Shown here: one piece after another, positions 41,994 through 51,467 of the stretch
Layout of the letters: every line of letters begins with the position of its first letter
How positions within the stretch are numbered: position 1 is the first letter of the stretch
Source of the DNA: a bacterium
Lineage (GTDB): Bacteria > CAIWAD01
Direction: 5' to 3'
DNA length: 64,000 bases
NCBI GenBank assembly: GCA_030429345.1
Contig: JAUIFJ010000002.1
Location: forward strand, 123,074-187,073
Position numbers and translations under genes: made by a program
Notes under the pieces: generated by a model
The model's input: only the letters and a program-made list of their open reading frames with translations
Told to the model about the DNA's origin: nothing
The model's database searches: none

Positions 41994-44765
41994 ATGAAAC
42001 GACTGACCCTGCTCTCTCTCTGCCTTTTCGCCGCGACGGCGGGCGCCTGGGAAACCGGCGCGTCGCCCTATGCGGAAGGCACCCTGCTTCTGCGCTTCAA
42101 CCAGGAGGTCAAGGATGCCCGCCTGGCCGAGGACCTGCTCGCCGACAGCCGCCTGCAGGTCCGCCGGCCGCTGGTACGCGCACTGGACATCTGGCAGATC
42201 GACCTGAAAGGCCTCAGCGTCGAAGGGGCCCTGGCCGAGCTGGAGGATCACCCCTTCCTGCGTTGGGCCCAGGCCGATCACCTGCTCAAGGAAAGGGACA
42301 CCTTCCCCAACGACACCCAGTTCGGCAGCCAGTGGGACCTGCACAACACCGGCCAGTCGGGCACGCCGGATGCCGACATCGACGCCCCGGAGGCCTGGGA
42401 TTTCGGCACCGACGGCCTGGACGGCAACGGGGATCCGCTGGTGGTGGCGATCGTCGACGGCGGCATGGAGCTGAGCCACAGCAACCTGGCGCCCAACCTG
42501 TGGACCAATACCGGCGAGATCGCCGGCAACGGCATCGACGACGACAACAACGGCTACGTGGACGACGTGAACGGCTGGGACGCCTATTCGGACGACGGGA
42601 GCATTCCTTCCGACGGACACGGGACGCACGTGGCGGGAACCGTCAGCGCGAAGGGCAACGACAACAGCCAGGTTTGCGGCGTCAACTGGAACGTGCAGCT
42701 GATGGCCGTCGCCGCCAGCACCAGCCAGACCTCCGTGGCCAGCATCGGCTACGGCTACGTGCTGGACCAGAAGACCCTGTGGATCACGAGCGGCGGCACG
42801 CAGGGAGCCAACGTGGTCTCGACCAACAGCAGTTTCGGCATCGACCTGGCCAATTGCGAGAACGGCACCTATCCGGTCTGGAACGACCTGTATACGGCGA
42901 TGGGCGAAGTGGGCATCCTGTCCGCCGCGGCGACGGCCAACGCCAACTACAACGTGGACACGCAGGGCGACGTGCCCACCGGCTGTTCCAGCGACTACAT
43001 CGTCAGCGTGACCAATACCACCAGCAGCGACGTGAAGTACGGCGGCGCGGGCTACGGGGCGACGACCATCGACCTGGGCGCGCCCGGCACCGGCGTGCTG
43101 TCCACGTATACAGGCAACTCGACCGCCAGCCTTACGGGGACCTCCATGGCGACTCCTCACGTGGCAGGAGCCGTGGCCTTCCTGCACAGCGTGGCGGGGC
43201 CGGGCTTCACCGCCCTGGCCAACGCGGATCCCGCGGCGGCGGCCCTGCAGCTGAAGCAGATCCTGCTCGACGCGACCGATCCCCTGCCCTCGCTGAACGG
43301 CATCACCGTCAGCGGCGGCAGGCTCAACCTCTTCAACGCCGCCCAGGTCATTTCCGCCATCGGCGGGGGCGAGATCAACGGCACGGTCAGCGCGGCGGAG
43401 GGCGGAGCCCCGATCGCCGGAGCGCTGGTCAGCGCGAGCCCCGGCACCGCCAGCGCGACGACGGGCCCCGACGGCGCGTATACGCTGATCCTGGAGCCGG
43501 GCTTGTATACGGTGACAGCCTCGGCCTTCGGCTTCACGGAGCAGGCCCTGGCCGTCGATCTGCCCGACGAGAACCCGGTCACACAGGACTTCAGCCTGGC
43601 CACGGCGCCCTTCGCCACTCTTTCCGGCACCGTGCTGGACGGGGCGGACCAGCCCCTGGAAGGCGCCTGGGTGGTGGTCGAGGACGCTCCCGTCGCCGGC
43701 CAGGCGACTGGTCCGGACGGCAGCTTCGAATTCGAGCTGCCGCCGGGCGCCTACACGGTGACCTGCCAGGGCCAGGCCGGAGTGCTCTACGCTCCCCAGG
43801 CGGCGGACGCCTACGGCTACCGCGCCTTCGACCCGGGGGACGCGGACTGGGACCAGGCCCAGGTCGACCTGCTGGCCGACCTGACGACCGTGATCCAGCT
43901 GCAGGGCCGCAACCGCGCGGTCTACGACTGGACGACCATCGACCCCGACGAAGGCGGCGCGGGCACGGCCCTGGCTTTCAGCGGCGATGACGAGACCCTG
44001 CCCCTGGCCCTGCCCTTCGGCGTGTCCTACTACGGGCAGGAGTATACGCAGCTTTCCGTCTGCGGCAACGGCTGGCTGGCTTTCGGCACCACCACGGAGA
44101 CCCAGTTCCGCGGCCAGCCGATTCCCGACGCCGGCCTGCCGGATGCCGTGCTGGCCCCCTTCTGGGAGGACCTCAGTCCCCAGCAGGCGGTCTCCGGAAA
44201 CATCTCTTCGTACTACGACGCGAGCGGCGGGCGTTTCATCGTGGAGTACAACAACATCCGCCAGTATACGCCCGCATCGGACTTCGAGAGCTTCCAGGTG
44301 ATCCTGCTGGATCCCGCAGTCCACTTGACCGAAACGGGCGACGCGGCGATCCTCTACCAGTACGCGCTGGTCAGCGAGAGCGACAACGCCACCGTCGGCA
44401 TCGAGAGTCCGGACGGATCGGATGGAGTGCAGTACTTCTATGGCCGCAGCGACGGCGTCGGCAACCCGGGCGGCGAGCTGCCGGAAACGAATCCGGAGAT
44501 CGAGGCCGGCCTGGCCCTGCTCTTCACCACGGGCATGCTTGCCGTCGACGAACCCCTGGGGCAGATCGACGACCTGGCCATTGTATACAATGGCGTCGGT
44601 CTTGAGCTCGGCTGGAGCGCCGCCACCGGCGCGGCCGGGTATACCATCGAGAGCCGCGACCTGCAGGGCGGCCCCTGGACGGAACTCGCGACCGTCCTGA
44701 CGCCGGGATACAGCCTGCCGGTGTCCCCGAACGGTGCCCTCTTCCGCGTGATCGCCTTCAACTAG
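41994..44765 (+). CDS. Secreted subtilisin-family (S8) serine protease
   Basis: A 923-residue exported protease. A signal peptide (LLSLCLFAATAGA) is followed by a propeptide-like region to about residue 105. The S8 domain has the full triad: Asp155 in IVDGGMELSH, His209 in GHGTHVAG and Ser384 in GTSMATPHVAG. Two CarboxypepD_reg-like beta-sandwiches follow (about 460-600: GTVSAAEGGAPIAGALV, then GTVLDGADQPLEGAWVVVE), then a beta-rich region to the end. No T9SS sorting tail is visible, since it ends ALFRVIAFN, so it may leave by another route. GAGGGGA lies 7 bp before the ATG. The protein is rich in GTATAC words at the DNA level. Confidence 0.9.
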   Translation: MKRLTLLSLCLFAATAGAWETGASPYAEGTLLLRFNQEVKDARLAEDLLADSRLQVRRPLVRALDIWQIDLKGLSVEGALAELEDHPFLRWAQADHLLKERDTFPNDTQFGSQWDLHNTGQSGTPDADIDAPEAWDFGTDGLDGNGDPLVVAIVDGGMELSHSNLAPNLWTNTGEIAGNGIDDDNNGYVDDVNGWDAYSDDGSIPSDGHGTHVAGTVSAKGNDNSQVCGVNWNVQLMAVAASTSQTSVASIGYGYVLDQKTLWITSGGTQGANVVSTNSSFGIDLANCENGTYPVWNDLYTAMGEVGILSAAATANANYNVDTQGDVPTGCSSDYIVSVTNTTSSDVKYGGAGYGATTIDLGAPGTGVLSTYTGNSTASLTGTSMATPHVAGAVAFLHSVAGPGFTALANADPAAAALQLKQILLDATDPLPSLNGITVSGGRLNLFNAAQVISAIGGGEINGTVSAAEGGAPIAGALVSASPGTASATTGPDGAYTLILEPGLYTVTASAFGFTEQALAVDLPDENPVTQDFSLATAPFATLSGTVLDGADQPLEGAWVVVEDAPVAGQATGPDGSFEFELPPGAYTVTCQGQAGVLYAPQAADAYGYRAFDPGDADWDQAQVDLLADLTTVIQLQGRNRAVYDWTTIDPDEGGAGTALAFSGDDETLPLALPFGVSYYGQEYTQLSVCGNGWLAFGTTTETQFRGQPIPDAGLPDAVLAPFWEDLSPQQAVSGNISSYYDASGGRFIVEYNNIRQYTPASDFESFQVILLDPAVHLTETGDAAILYQYALVSESDNATVGIESPDGSDGVQYFYGRSDGVGNPGGELPETNPEIEAGLALLFTTGMLAVDEPLGQIDDLAIVYNGVGLELGWSAATGAAGYTIESRDLQGGPWTELATVLTPGYSLPVSPNGALFRVIAFN

Positions 44766-44789
44766 ATCCCTGTCCCGCGACAGGTCTTG

Positions 44790-44821
44790 CAAGGGGCGGC
44801 TGCCGCAAGGCGGTCGCCCCT
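44790..44821 (+). terminator. Likely terminator after the subtilase gene
   Basis: AGGGGCG and CGCCCCT form the base of a compound GC hairpin with an inner CCGC-AA-GGCGG stem, followed by CTTTGG. The T-tract is weak. Confidence 0.5.
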
Positions 44822-44955
44822 CTTTGGATGTCCATTCGATTCGAGGATTGTTTCGAAGGACCCTTGAGTGGCGACATGGATCCTGGAGCCGGATCTCCGA
44901 ATCTCGGCCGAACTGCTATGTTGGCGGGGCAGCGCACAGCAGGAAATCCTTTTCC

Positions 44956-46209
44956 ATGGCCCCCACCTACAGTTTCAGTTTCCGGCCCGAGTTCCTGATC
45001 TACCTGATCAGCTGCGCCGGCTTCTTTTTCCTGGCTTTCGCCCTCTGGATCCTGGGCGCGAGAGAGGTCCATGGCCGCAAGTACCTGGCGATTCTGTTGA
45101 TGTGCTTCGGCGCCATTCAGTGGAACGAGTTCTACATCTCGAGTGGCCTGTTCCGCAGCTTCACTTTTCCACTCCTCTTCACCGCCCCGCTCGATTACCT
45201 GCTGGGGCCCATGGTCCTGTTCTACCTGCACAGCCTTCGCGGACAGAGGATTTCCGGAAGCCAGGCCCTGGTGCACCTTCTCCCTTTCCTGCTCCTCGTC
45301 CTGGTCATGCTGCCTTTCTGGTGCTTTCCGGGCGCCCTCAAGCTCCAGGTGATGGATCACGTCTACACAGGCTTTCCGCTCGAAGAGGGCCTGGCGCTCT
45401 ATGTCCGGATTGCCAGCGCGATCATGCTGCCCGGCGCCCTCGTGATCCTGTGCTATCTCCTGCGATGCCTACAGCTTCTCGGGCGCCATGACCGGGAAAT
45501 CCGCGAGTCCTTCTCCGATCTGAGCGAAGTCGGACTGCACTGGCTGCGCAACCTGATCCGCGGCTTGATCGCTCTCGCGCTGATCTACGTCTTCTACAGC
45601 GCATCGGATTCCTTCTTCTCCTTCGGCGAGGCGGTGGAAAAGCTGCAGTCGATCCTCATGCATACATCGATCGCGATCGTCCTGGGCATTCTGGGCGTGT
45701 TGGGCATGCGTCAACCGCAGATCTTCAATCCTTCCAGTTCCCGCATTCCGGCCTCCCCTGAGAAGGCCTTCGAGCCGGTGCAGGCCCGTTCTGCGCCGGC
45801 GCCCGCCCTACTCGAAAAGAAGAACAAGTACCAGAGCTCTCCGCTGAACGAAATGAGCCTGCAGCAGATCGAGGAGGCGCTCGTGCTGGAAATGAACGAG
45901 CAACGCCCCTGGCTGGAAAACGGCTTGACCCTGAAAGCCCTTGCCGATCGCCTGCAGGTTCTGCCCAACTATCTGTCCCAGGTGATCAACGAGCGCTTCG
46001 AGCAGAATTTCTTCGACTTCGTCAATTCCTACCGCATTCGGGAAGCCTGGCGCCTGCTCGAGGATCCGGGCAGCACTCACCTGAGCATTTCCGGGATCGC
46101 GCTCGAATGCGGATTCAGTTCCCGCAGCACCTTCTATACAGCCTTCCGCAAACTTGAAGAGCGGACCCCCAGCCAGTACCGGGAGCAGTTTCTCCGTAGC
46201 TCCATGTAG
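44956..46209 (+). CDS. Membrane-bound AraC-family regulator with N-terminal 7TM-like domain
   Basis: A 417-residue protein. The first 255 residues hold about seven hydrophobic helices (starting FLIYLISCAGFFFLAFALWI). A linker leads to a C-terminal AraC/HTH_18 domain (about 310-415) with LTLKALADRLQVLPNYLSQV, then ISGIALECGFSSRSTFYTAF. The start ATG 44956 has AGGAA upstream. Such proteins sense an envelope or extracellular signal and act on DNA near their gene. It lies directly upstream of the TonB receptor module, which is its most likely target. Confidence 0.85.
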   Translation: MAPTYSFSFRPEFLIYLISCAGFFFLAFALWILGAREVHGRKYLAILLMCFGAIQWNEFYISSGLFRSFTFPLLFTAPLDYLLGPMVLFYLHSLRGQRISGSQALVHLLPFLLLVLVMLPFWCFPGALKLQVMDHVYTGFPLEEGLALYVRIASAIMLPGALVILCYLLRCLQLLGRHDREIRESFSDLSEVGLHWLRNLIRGLIALALIYVFYSASDSFFSFGEAVEKLQSILMHTSIAIVLGILGVLGMRQPQIFNPSSSRIPASPEKAFEPVQARSAPAPALLEKKNKYQSSPLNEMSLQQIEEALVLEMNEQRPWLENGLTLKALADRLQVLPNYLSQVINERFEQNFFDFVNSYRIREAWRLLEDPGSTHLSISGIALECGFSSRSTFYTAFRKLEERTPSQYREQFLRSSM

Positions 46210-46367
46210 GACGGGATGTCCGGACTCTCAAAGTTCAAGTAAAACAAACCTATAGCCGCTTGTCCTGATACACAGGTCCGGACAACGGCGCCCTCGTTTC
46301 GCTCGATGTTGTGCCCCGAAGCAAGACACCGGCCGGGAGAGTCCGGCACACAGCGAAAGGAGACCCC

Positions 46368-46571
46368 ATGCAATCGAATCCCTCAAGGACCTGCCCGCCC
46401 TGGGTCGGACTGCAGACCACCCTGAGCCATTTCCTGGCGCCTCGGCTCTTCGAGTCTGCCGGGCGAGAAGCCCGCCGCGAGGCAGGGAAGCCACTGATCG
46501 AGAAGGCCGCCGGCCTGCGAATGGAATCGGCGGCACGCCAGTGCGTCGACCCCTTCGTGATTGTGAAATGA
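46368..46571 (+). CDS. Putative 67-residue small protein upstream of the TonB receptor
   Basis: The ATG at 46368 has a very good ribosome site (AAAGGAG, 5 bp). The product is MQSNPSRTCPPWVGLQTTLS and on: a basic, Arg-rich helix-like segment (ESAGREARREAGKPLIEKAA) and two Cys, with no signal peptide. Its TGA overlaps ATG 46568, an in-frame start of the TonB receptor gene (ATGA), suggesting translational coupling. No family is recognised. It could be a leader peptide that controls receptor translation rather than a functional protein. Confidence 0.45.
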   Translation: MQSNPSRTCPPWVGLQTTLSHFLAPRLFESAGREARREAGKPLIEKAAGLRMESAARQCVDPFVIVK

Positions 46572-46579
46572 GGTCCCCC

Positions 46580-48886
46580 ATGCACAAACTCATTCTTTTG
46601 GGCCTGATGACGGCCACCGCCGTGCAGGCGGGAATCCAGGGCCGGGTCGTCGATGCGGAAACGGGCGAGCCCCTGGTCGGCGCCAACGTGGTGGTCCGGG
46701 AGCATCGGGCCGGTTCCGCCACGAATCTGGATGGATTCTTCCGCATCACCACCCTGGAGCAGGGGAGCTATCAGCTGCAGGCCAGTTTCCAGGGCTATGC
46801 TCCGGAAGAGAAAGCCGCCGTGGTGACCGGGGATGCGGCGGACTGGGTGGTCTTCGAGCTGCAAGCCGAAGCCCTTCGACTGGACGAGCTGGTCTACATC
46901 GCCCGCGAGGGGGACAGCGAACTGCGCAACGAGACCGTGAACACGGGCCGCATTCGCCTGAAGGCCGCGCGGATGGCGAGCATGCCCGCGACTCTCGAGT
47001 CCGACGTGGTGCGCAGCTTCCAGAGCATGCCCGGCGTGCTCCAGGCCAGCGACTACTCCTCGGATCTGCACGTGCGCGGCAGCGCGGGAGACGAGAACCT
47101 GATCCTTCTGGACGGGGTCGAGGTCTACAATCCCAATCACCTGGGCGGCGTGTTCTCCTCTTTCATTCCCTCGACAGTCAAGATGGCCGACCTGCAGCGC
47201 AGCAGCTTTCCCGCGGAATTCGGCGGGCGGACCGGATCGGTGCTGAGCGTGCAGAGCCGCCAGGGCAACCGCAAGTCCCTGAGCGCGGATCTGCGCCTGG
47301 GCGCGCTGTCCAGCAGCGCCATGCTGGCCGGACCGTTCTCGCGCGGGACCTGGATGCTGGCCGCGCGTCGCACTTACCTGGATCTGGCCAGCCGGACGAT
47401 GATGGAGCACGAGATTCCCTACTACTTCCTGGATCTGCAGGGGGGGCTGGAACTGGACCTCAGCGAGCGGGATCGCCTGGGCCTTTCCGTATACGACAGC
47501 GGGGATGTCTTCGATTCCGGCGCGCTGGACCTGAAGTTCGGCAACCGCGCGGCGACCCTCCGGCTCCGGCGCATCCTGCACTCCGGCCTCTTCGTCCGCG
47601 GCGTCGCCTCCTGGACGAGCTATCACGCGGATCATGTGATCGGCGGCGAAGAGGGCTACACCAGCCGCAATCGCCTCGAGGACTGGACGGGCCGGATCGA
47701 GCTGGAATCCACCGGTTCCCGCCTGGACCTGCTGGCCGGATTCTCCCTCAAGAGCCTGCAGACAAGTCTTGGGCAGGAATTCCATGGAAGCAGCCTGCGC
47801 GACGTGAAACAGGGCATGTCGGAGAGCGCCCTCTACGCCTCGCTGTCCTGGAAGCCGAACGATACGTGGATCGTGGAACCCGGGTTGCGCGCCGTCGCCT
47901 ACGGCACGGAGGCCCTGCAGGACGCGAGCAGCTCGAAGGACGCAAGCGCTTACATCCGCATGGAGCCGCGGTTGGGCGTGAAGTACATGCTGTCGGAGAG
48001 GGTCCGCCTGAAGGCCGCCTGGGGGCTCTACAACCAGGGCCTGCAGAAGTACAGCCGGGACCAGGACACCAACAGCTTCATCTGGACGGCTCTCGATTCC
48101 ACGGCCGCGCCGACCCACGCCATCCACTGGACCGGCGGCATCGAGGCGGATCTGCCCGGCGACATCCTGCTGGACCTGGAAGGGTATTACAAGCGGCTTG
48201 GCGATGTGCGGGAGGGCGCGGCCTTCCAGAACCGCGAAGAGGCCGCCGGCACCACGATCCGCGAGCTCTTCGAGCTGGGGAAGGCGCGGGCCTTCGGCGT
48301 CGACCTGGGGCTGCATCGGGAAAGCGGCCGGTGGAACGGCATGCTGGCCTATTCCTTGAGCTGGGCCATCCGGGATTTCGACAGTCTCAACGGAGGCCGG
48401 CCCTACTACGCCTTCTTCGATACGCGACACAACCTCAACACGGTTCTCCATCGCGAGTTCCATTTCGACCGGCTGCGCGGATTCCCCTTTTCCGGAGGCT
48501 TCCGCCTGTTCCGCTTCAATTCCGCCCGTTTTACGGTTTCCGGCCGCTATGCCAGCGGTCACCGCTACACCGGCAGCACGCAGCGCCGGCTGATCGGGGG
48601 CGAGGGACTGGACGCTTCCGAAAGGCAGCTGGCCGATTTCGGAGCCCGCAACACGAAGCAGCTGCGCGACTACAGCCGCCTGGACCTCTCCTGGTCGATG
48701 CTGCACAAGACGGCTGGACGGGAATTCGAGTGCAAGGTCGGCGTGCTCAACCTCTTGAACGCGCCCAACTACTGGGGCGTGAGCCTGGCCTCGAGCCAGG
48801 ATCCCGCGAACCAGCGACTGGTGGAGAAGAAAGACAACGGCATGTCACGCATGCCTTCCATCGAATTGATCTGGAGATTCAAATGA
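46580..48886 (+). CDS. TonB-dependent outer-membrane receptor with CarboxypepD_reg-like domain
   Basis: A 768-residue receptor. The signal peptide (MHKLILLGLMTATAVQA) is followed by a CarboxypepD_reg-like domain (about residues 18-100: IQGRVVDAETGEPLVGANVV). A plug domain follows (about 125-235: RSFQSMPGVLQASDYSSDLH, then LLDGVEVYNPNHLGG), and then a beta-barrel ending in an aromatic residue (IELIWRFK). This is the SusC-like layout of the FCB group. GAGGT 5 bp upstream supports ATG 46580; ATG 46568 would couple it to the small ORF. It is coupled by ATGA to a DUF4249-like lipoprotein, its probable surface partner. The substrate is unknown. Confidence 0.88.
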   Translation: MHKLILLGLMTATAVQAGIQGRVVDAETGEPLVGANVVVREHRAGSATNLDGFFRITTLEQGSYQLQASFQGYAPEEKAAVVTGDAADWVVFELQAEALRLDELVYIAREGDSELRNETVNTGRIRLKAARMASMPATLESDVVRSFQSMPGVLQASDYSSDLHVRGSAGDENLILLDGVEVYNPNHLGGVFSSFIPSTVKMADLQRSSFPAEFGGRTGSVLSVQSRQGNRKSLSADLRLGALSSSAMLAGPFSRGTWMLAARRTYLDLASRTMMEHEIPYYFLDLQGGLELDLSERDRLGLSVYDSGDVFDSGALDLKFGNRAATLRLRRILHSGLFVRGVASWTSYHADHVIGGEEGYTSRNRLEDWTGRIELESTGSRLDLLAGFSLKSLQTSLGQEFHGSSLRDVKQGMSESALYASLSWKPNDTWIVEPGLRAVAYGTEALQDASSSKDASAYIRMEPRLGVKYMLSERVRLKAAWGLYNQGLQKYSRDQDTNSFIWTALDSTAAPTHAIHWTGGIEADLPGDILLDLEGYYKRLGDVREGAAFQNREEAAGTTIRELFELGKARAFGVDLGLHRESGRWNGMLAYSLSWAIRDFDSLNGGRPYYAFFDTRHNLNTVLHREFHFDRLRGFPFSGGFRLFRFNSARFTVSGRYASGHRYTGSTQRRLIGGEGLDASERQLADFGARNTKQLRDYSRLDLSWSMLHKTAGREFECKVGVLNLLNAPNYWGVSLASSQDPANQRLVEKKDNGMSRMPSIELIWRFK

Positions 48887-49866
48887 AGAAGAACGGCTAC
48901 ACACTCGCGCTGCTGTCCCTCCTGGCCCTGTATTCCTGCGGGGACCTGCCCCAGGGAGATCACGAACCGGAGCCCGGTGTCACTTTTCACGCGCTGCTGG
49001 AGACCGGCCGCTGCGGCTGGCAGCCCCTGTTGCTGACGCGGACCCTGGACAACAGCGAAGAGCCGACCCTGGCGAATGCCTCCTTGCCCGGCGCGGTGAT
49101 CCGGTTGTCGAACCAGCGGGGCCTGGAAATCCGCGCGCAGGAGGATCCCCAGGGACAGGGCTACGGATTCGACCGGGCCGACTTTCCCCTGCTTCCGTAT
49201 GACACGGTGCGCGTGGAAGTCGCCGGTCGCTGGGGCGAGCTCGACTACTGGGCCGCGGGCTCGACGATCCTGGTCAACGACGAGGGCCTCGCCTTCAGCC
49301 GCAAGCCGGGGGAGTACAGTGCGGAGCTGGATGCGGACACGCTGCTTCTGCACGACGAGGAGGCGGATCTCTATTTCAGCGACCTGACCGCCTTCACCCT
49401 CGACTGGAGCGATCTGCACGACGGGCGGGACTACAGCTACCAGCTGGACTTCGTCAGCGTCGTGCGACAGGAAGGCGGATTCGTTCCCACGCCCTACGAT
49501 CGCCTGCAATGGCTGCGGGACGACGCGGAGAAGTCCTGGCAATGGGGCACCACTCCCGACATGCGCTTTCCCCCGCTGGAATACGGGGGGCCGGTCCAGG
49601 TGCCCTGGGGGGCATTTGTCTTCGTGGACGCGGAAAGCCGCTGGACCTTGCCCGATGGCAGCCAGAGGGCACTCGGGTACTACGAGATCGCATTGAGGCG
49701 CATGAACCGGGATACGGCGGATTTTTTCTATTCGACGCACAACTGGCTGCGCGACTATGCCTATGATCCGGTGGACTTCAACATGAGCGGTGAGCACGTA
49801 CTCGGCTTCCTGGGGTCGAACGCCCGCACCTCTTTCCGTGTGGCGATCGTCGAAGACGGCGAGTGA
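48883..49866 (+). CDS. DUF4249-like lipoprotein partner of the TonB receptor
   Basis: A 327-residue lipoprotein (LLALYSCGD, Cys19). The N-terminal half is beta-rich with TLANASLPGAVIRLSNQRG and the pattern PYDTVRVEVAGRWGELDYWA, resembling DUF4249 proteins that accompany CarboxypepD_reg TonB receptors in Bacteroidota. It overlaps the receptor stop by ATGA and overlaps the next ORF by GTGA. It is probably a substrate-binding lid. The family match is by eye. Confidence 0.68.
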   Translation: MKKNGYTLALLSLLALYSCGDLPQGDHEPEPGVTFHALLETGRCGWQPLLLTRTLDNSEEPTLANASLPGAVIRLSNQRGLEIRAQEDPQGQGYGFDRADFPLLPYDTVRVEVAGRWGELDYWAAGSTILVNDEGLAFSRKPGEYSAELDADTLLLHDEEADLYFSDLTAFTLDWSDLHDGRDYSYQLDFVSVVRQEGGFVPTPYDRLQWLRDDAEKSWQWGTTPDMRFPPLEYGGPVQVPWGAFVFVDAESRWTLPDGSQRALGYYEIALRRMNRDTADFFYSTHNWLRDYAYDPVDFNMSGEHVLGFLGSNARTSFRVAIVEDGE

Positions 49867-50579
49867 GGGCCGTGCGCCGCAGCGAAGGCCCGGCGCGAAT
49901 CATCGTGTCCGCGGACACCTGCCTGCCCGGATGTGTCACGAAGTCCCTTGAGCTTCTTGCCGGGGTTCCCGTCCTGTCGCTGGCCCGAAAGGAGCTGGCG
50001 GCGGGACGGACCCTGCGGGAAGGGGACTGCCTGTTCGATTGCACGTCCCTGGCGGAACTGCTGGCAGGTCCTGCCGTCTGCCGGGAGCAGCGTCTGCTGT
50101 GGCACAGCATCTCCCGGCAAGCACGGGAGGCCGGCATTGCCGGAGTCGTACTCCACTGCTACCCCCGGCCCTGGTCAAGATCCGGCCTGCCCGGTTTGAG
50201 GGCGCGGAGCCGGCTGGTTGCCGAGCTTCGCCAGGAGGGAGTGTGTCTGGAACTCGTCTGCAGCGGCTTGCTTGAGGAGGACCTGGCGCGGGTGGAGCCC
50301 GGGCGTGAGGGCGGCCCTTCCAGGCTGGGGCGCGCTTGCCGGGAATACAAGGGACCGCACTCCCTTCCCGAGCTTCTGGAGCTCATGTGGAGCCGGGTGC
50401 TGGGTGATACACCGCAACAGCCTGTCCCGCGCCTGGAGCCGCATTCCCGGCATTGCCTGCGCCAGGATGGCAGTTATATGCTGCCCCTGTTCGGACGGTT
50501 GTCGCGGGTCCTGCATGCGTGCTGCGCGCATCTGCTGCGCTGGAGCCTGTACCGCATGCTCGTTTTCAGGAAGGAGTAG
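49863..50579 (+). CDS. Protein of unknown function, coupled to the DUF4249-like gene
   Basis: A 238-residue reading frame with GTG start in a GTGA overlap. The N-terminal part (RIIVSADTCLPGCVTKSLEL, then FDCTSLAELL) alternates like a beta-alpha Rossmann unit and could be a divergent NAD-epimerase-like fold, but no glycine motif is clear. It is rich in Cys and Arg, with an amphipathic C-terminus (LHACCAHLLRWSLYRMLVF). The stop lies close to the end of the cyclase remnant on the other strand. It is real as an open frame by coupling; its function is not recognised. Confidence 0.5.
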   Translation: MRAVRRSEGPARIIVSADTCLPGCVTKSLELLAGVPVLSLARKELAAGRTLREGDCLFDCTSLAELLAGPAVCREQRLLWHSISRQAREAGIAGVVLHCYPRPWSRSGLPGLRARSRLVAELRQEGVCLELVCSGLLEEDLARVEPGREGGPSRLGRACREYKGPHSLPELLELMWSRVLGDTPQQPVPRLEPHSRHCLRQDGSYMLPLFGRLSRVLHACCAHLLRWSLYRMLVFRKE

Positions 50580-51135
50580 GCCTGCGGGGCCGGCGGCGTC
50601 GTCCGCCCTTGTCGAGCAGCACGCGGGTCATCACCGGGAGGTGGCGGTTGAGCAGCGGGCCGAGCTCTTCCGGCTCGCAGGGTTCGCTCAGGCTGGTGAA
50701 GGAGCGGATATCGCTGAAGGGCTCGCTGAGCTCGGTGCGCCGGCCGCCCTGGCTGAGCTGCTCCGGGTGCTGCACAAGCTCCTGCACCAGGTCGTGTGAG
50801 ACATAGCGCGAAAAGGCGCCCTGGATCCAGAGTCGGTCGCGTTCCTCGCCCATCAGGCGAAAGGCGAAAGGCGATGGCGCTGCTGCCTGCGAGGACCGCC
50901 GCGAAGCCGGGCAGCACGACGGGGAGCTGCAGCTGCGCGACAGCAAGCGCCGCCAGGGCGAGGGCGATATACAGGCCTAGGAAGAGCCCCGCCGCGAGGG
51001 CGGCCCGGGCCATTCGCGGCTGCCCGAGGAACTGGACCGAGAATCCCGCGGCCAGCGTGACACACAGCAGCTGGAGCAGCCAGCCCGCTTCCGTTGCCGG
51101 AGCTTCGGCCCTGGCGGAGGCGGGCCAGACCGTAT
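50566..51135 (-). pseudogene. Decayed CHASE2-type adenylate/guanylate cyclase
   Basis: On the minus strand, one frame encodes hydrophobic helices (LLQLLCVTLAAGFSVQF to about AIAFRL, 51121-50865). The next frame continues with FSRYVSHDLVQELVQHPEQL, then ELSEPFSDIRSFTSLSE, the start of a class III cyclase domain as found after CHASE2 and three helices. The frames are split by a tandem copy of GGCGAAA (50856-50862 and 50863-50869); removing one copy restores a single frame. The cyclase stops after LLDKGG, before most of the catalytic core. The frameshift and truncation indicate a pseudogene. Confidence 0.68.
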
Positions 51136-51239
51136 CGCGCAAGGCGCTTGCCGGACAGATCGACGGGTTCCTGTCGGGGGACAGCCGTTGGATGGTCAGC
51201 GGACTCAGCGCCGGACAGCTGGAGATGGCGCCGGAATAG

Positions 51240-51467
51240 AGAGTCGTCTCGTCCTCACCTGAGTCGAACACTGCTCAACGGACGCCCATCGGAAGCAGGC
51301 CTCCGTTTTCTCTCCCCGGGCCCCGGGGAACTGCCGCCCTCGTGACTGAATTGCGATACAATCCGCATGTCCTTGCGATTCTTCTGTGATCTCTGCGCCC
51401 TATCCTAAGGGCGTCAACACGGCCGGATAGCGCTTCGGCCGCCACTCACAGTCGAGAGGAGATTCCC
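51240..51467 (+). promoter_or_regulatory. Upstream region of the T9SS cargo gene
   Basis: This 228-bp gap holds TACAAT (51354-51359) as a possible -10 box without a convincing -35 partner. AGAGGAG lies 7-13 bp before the ATG at 51468. Confidence 0.3.
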
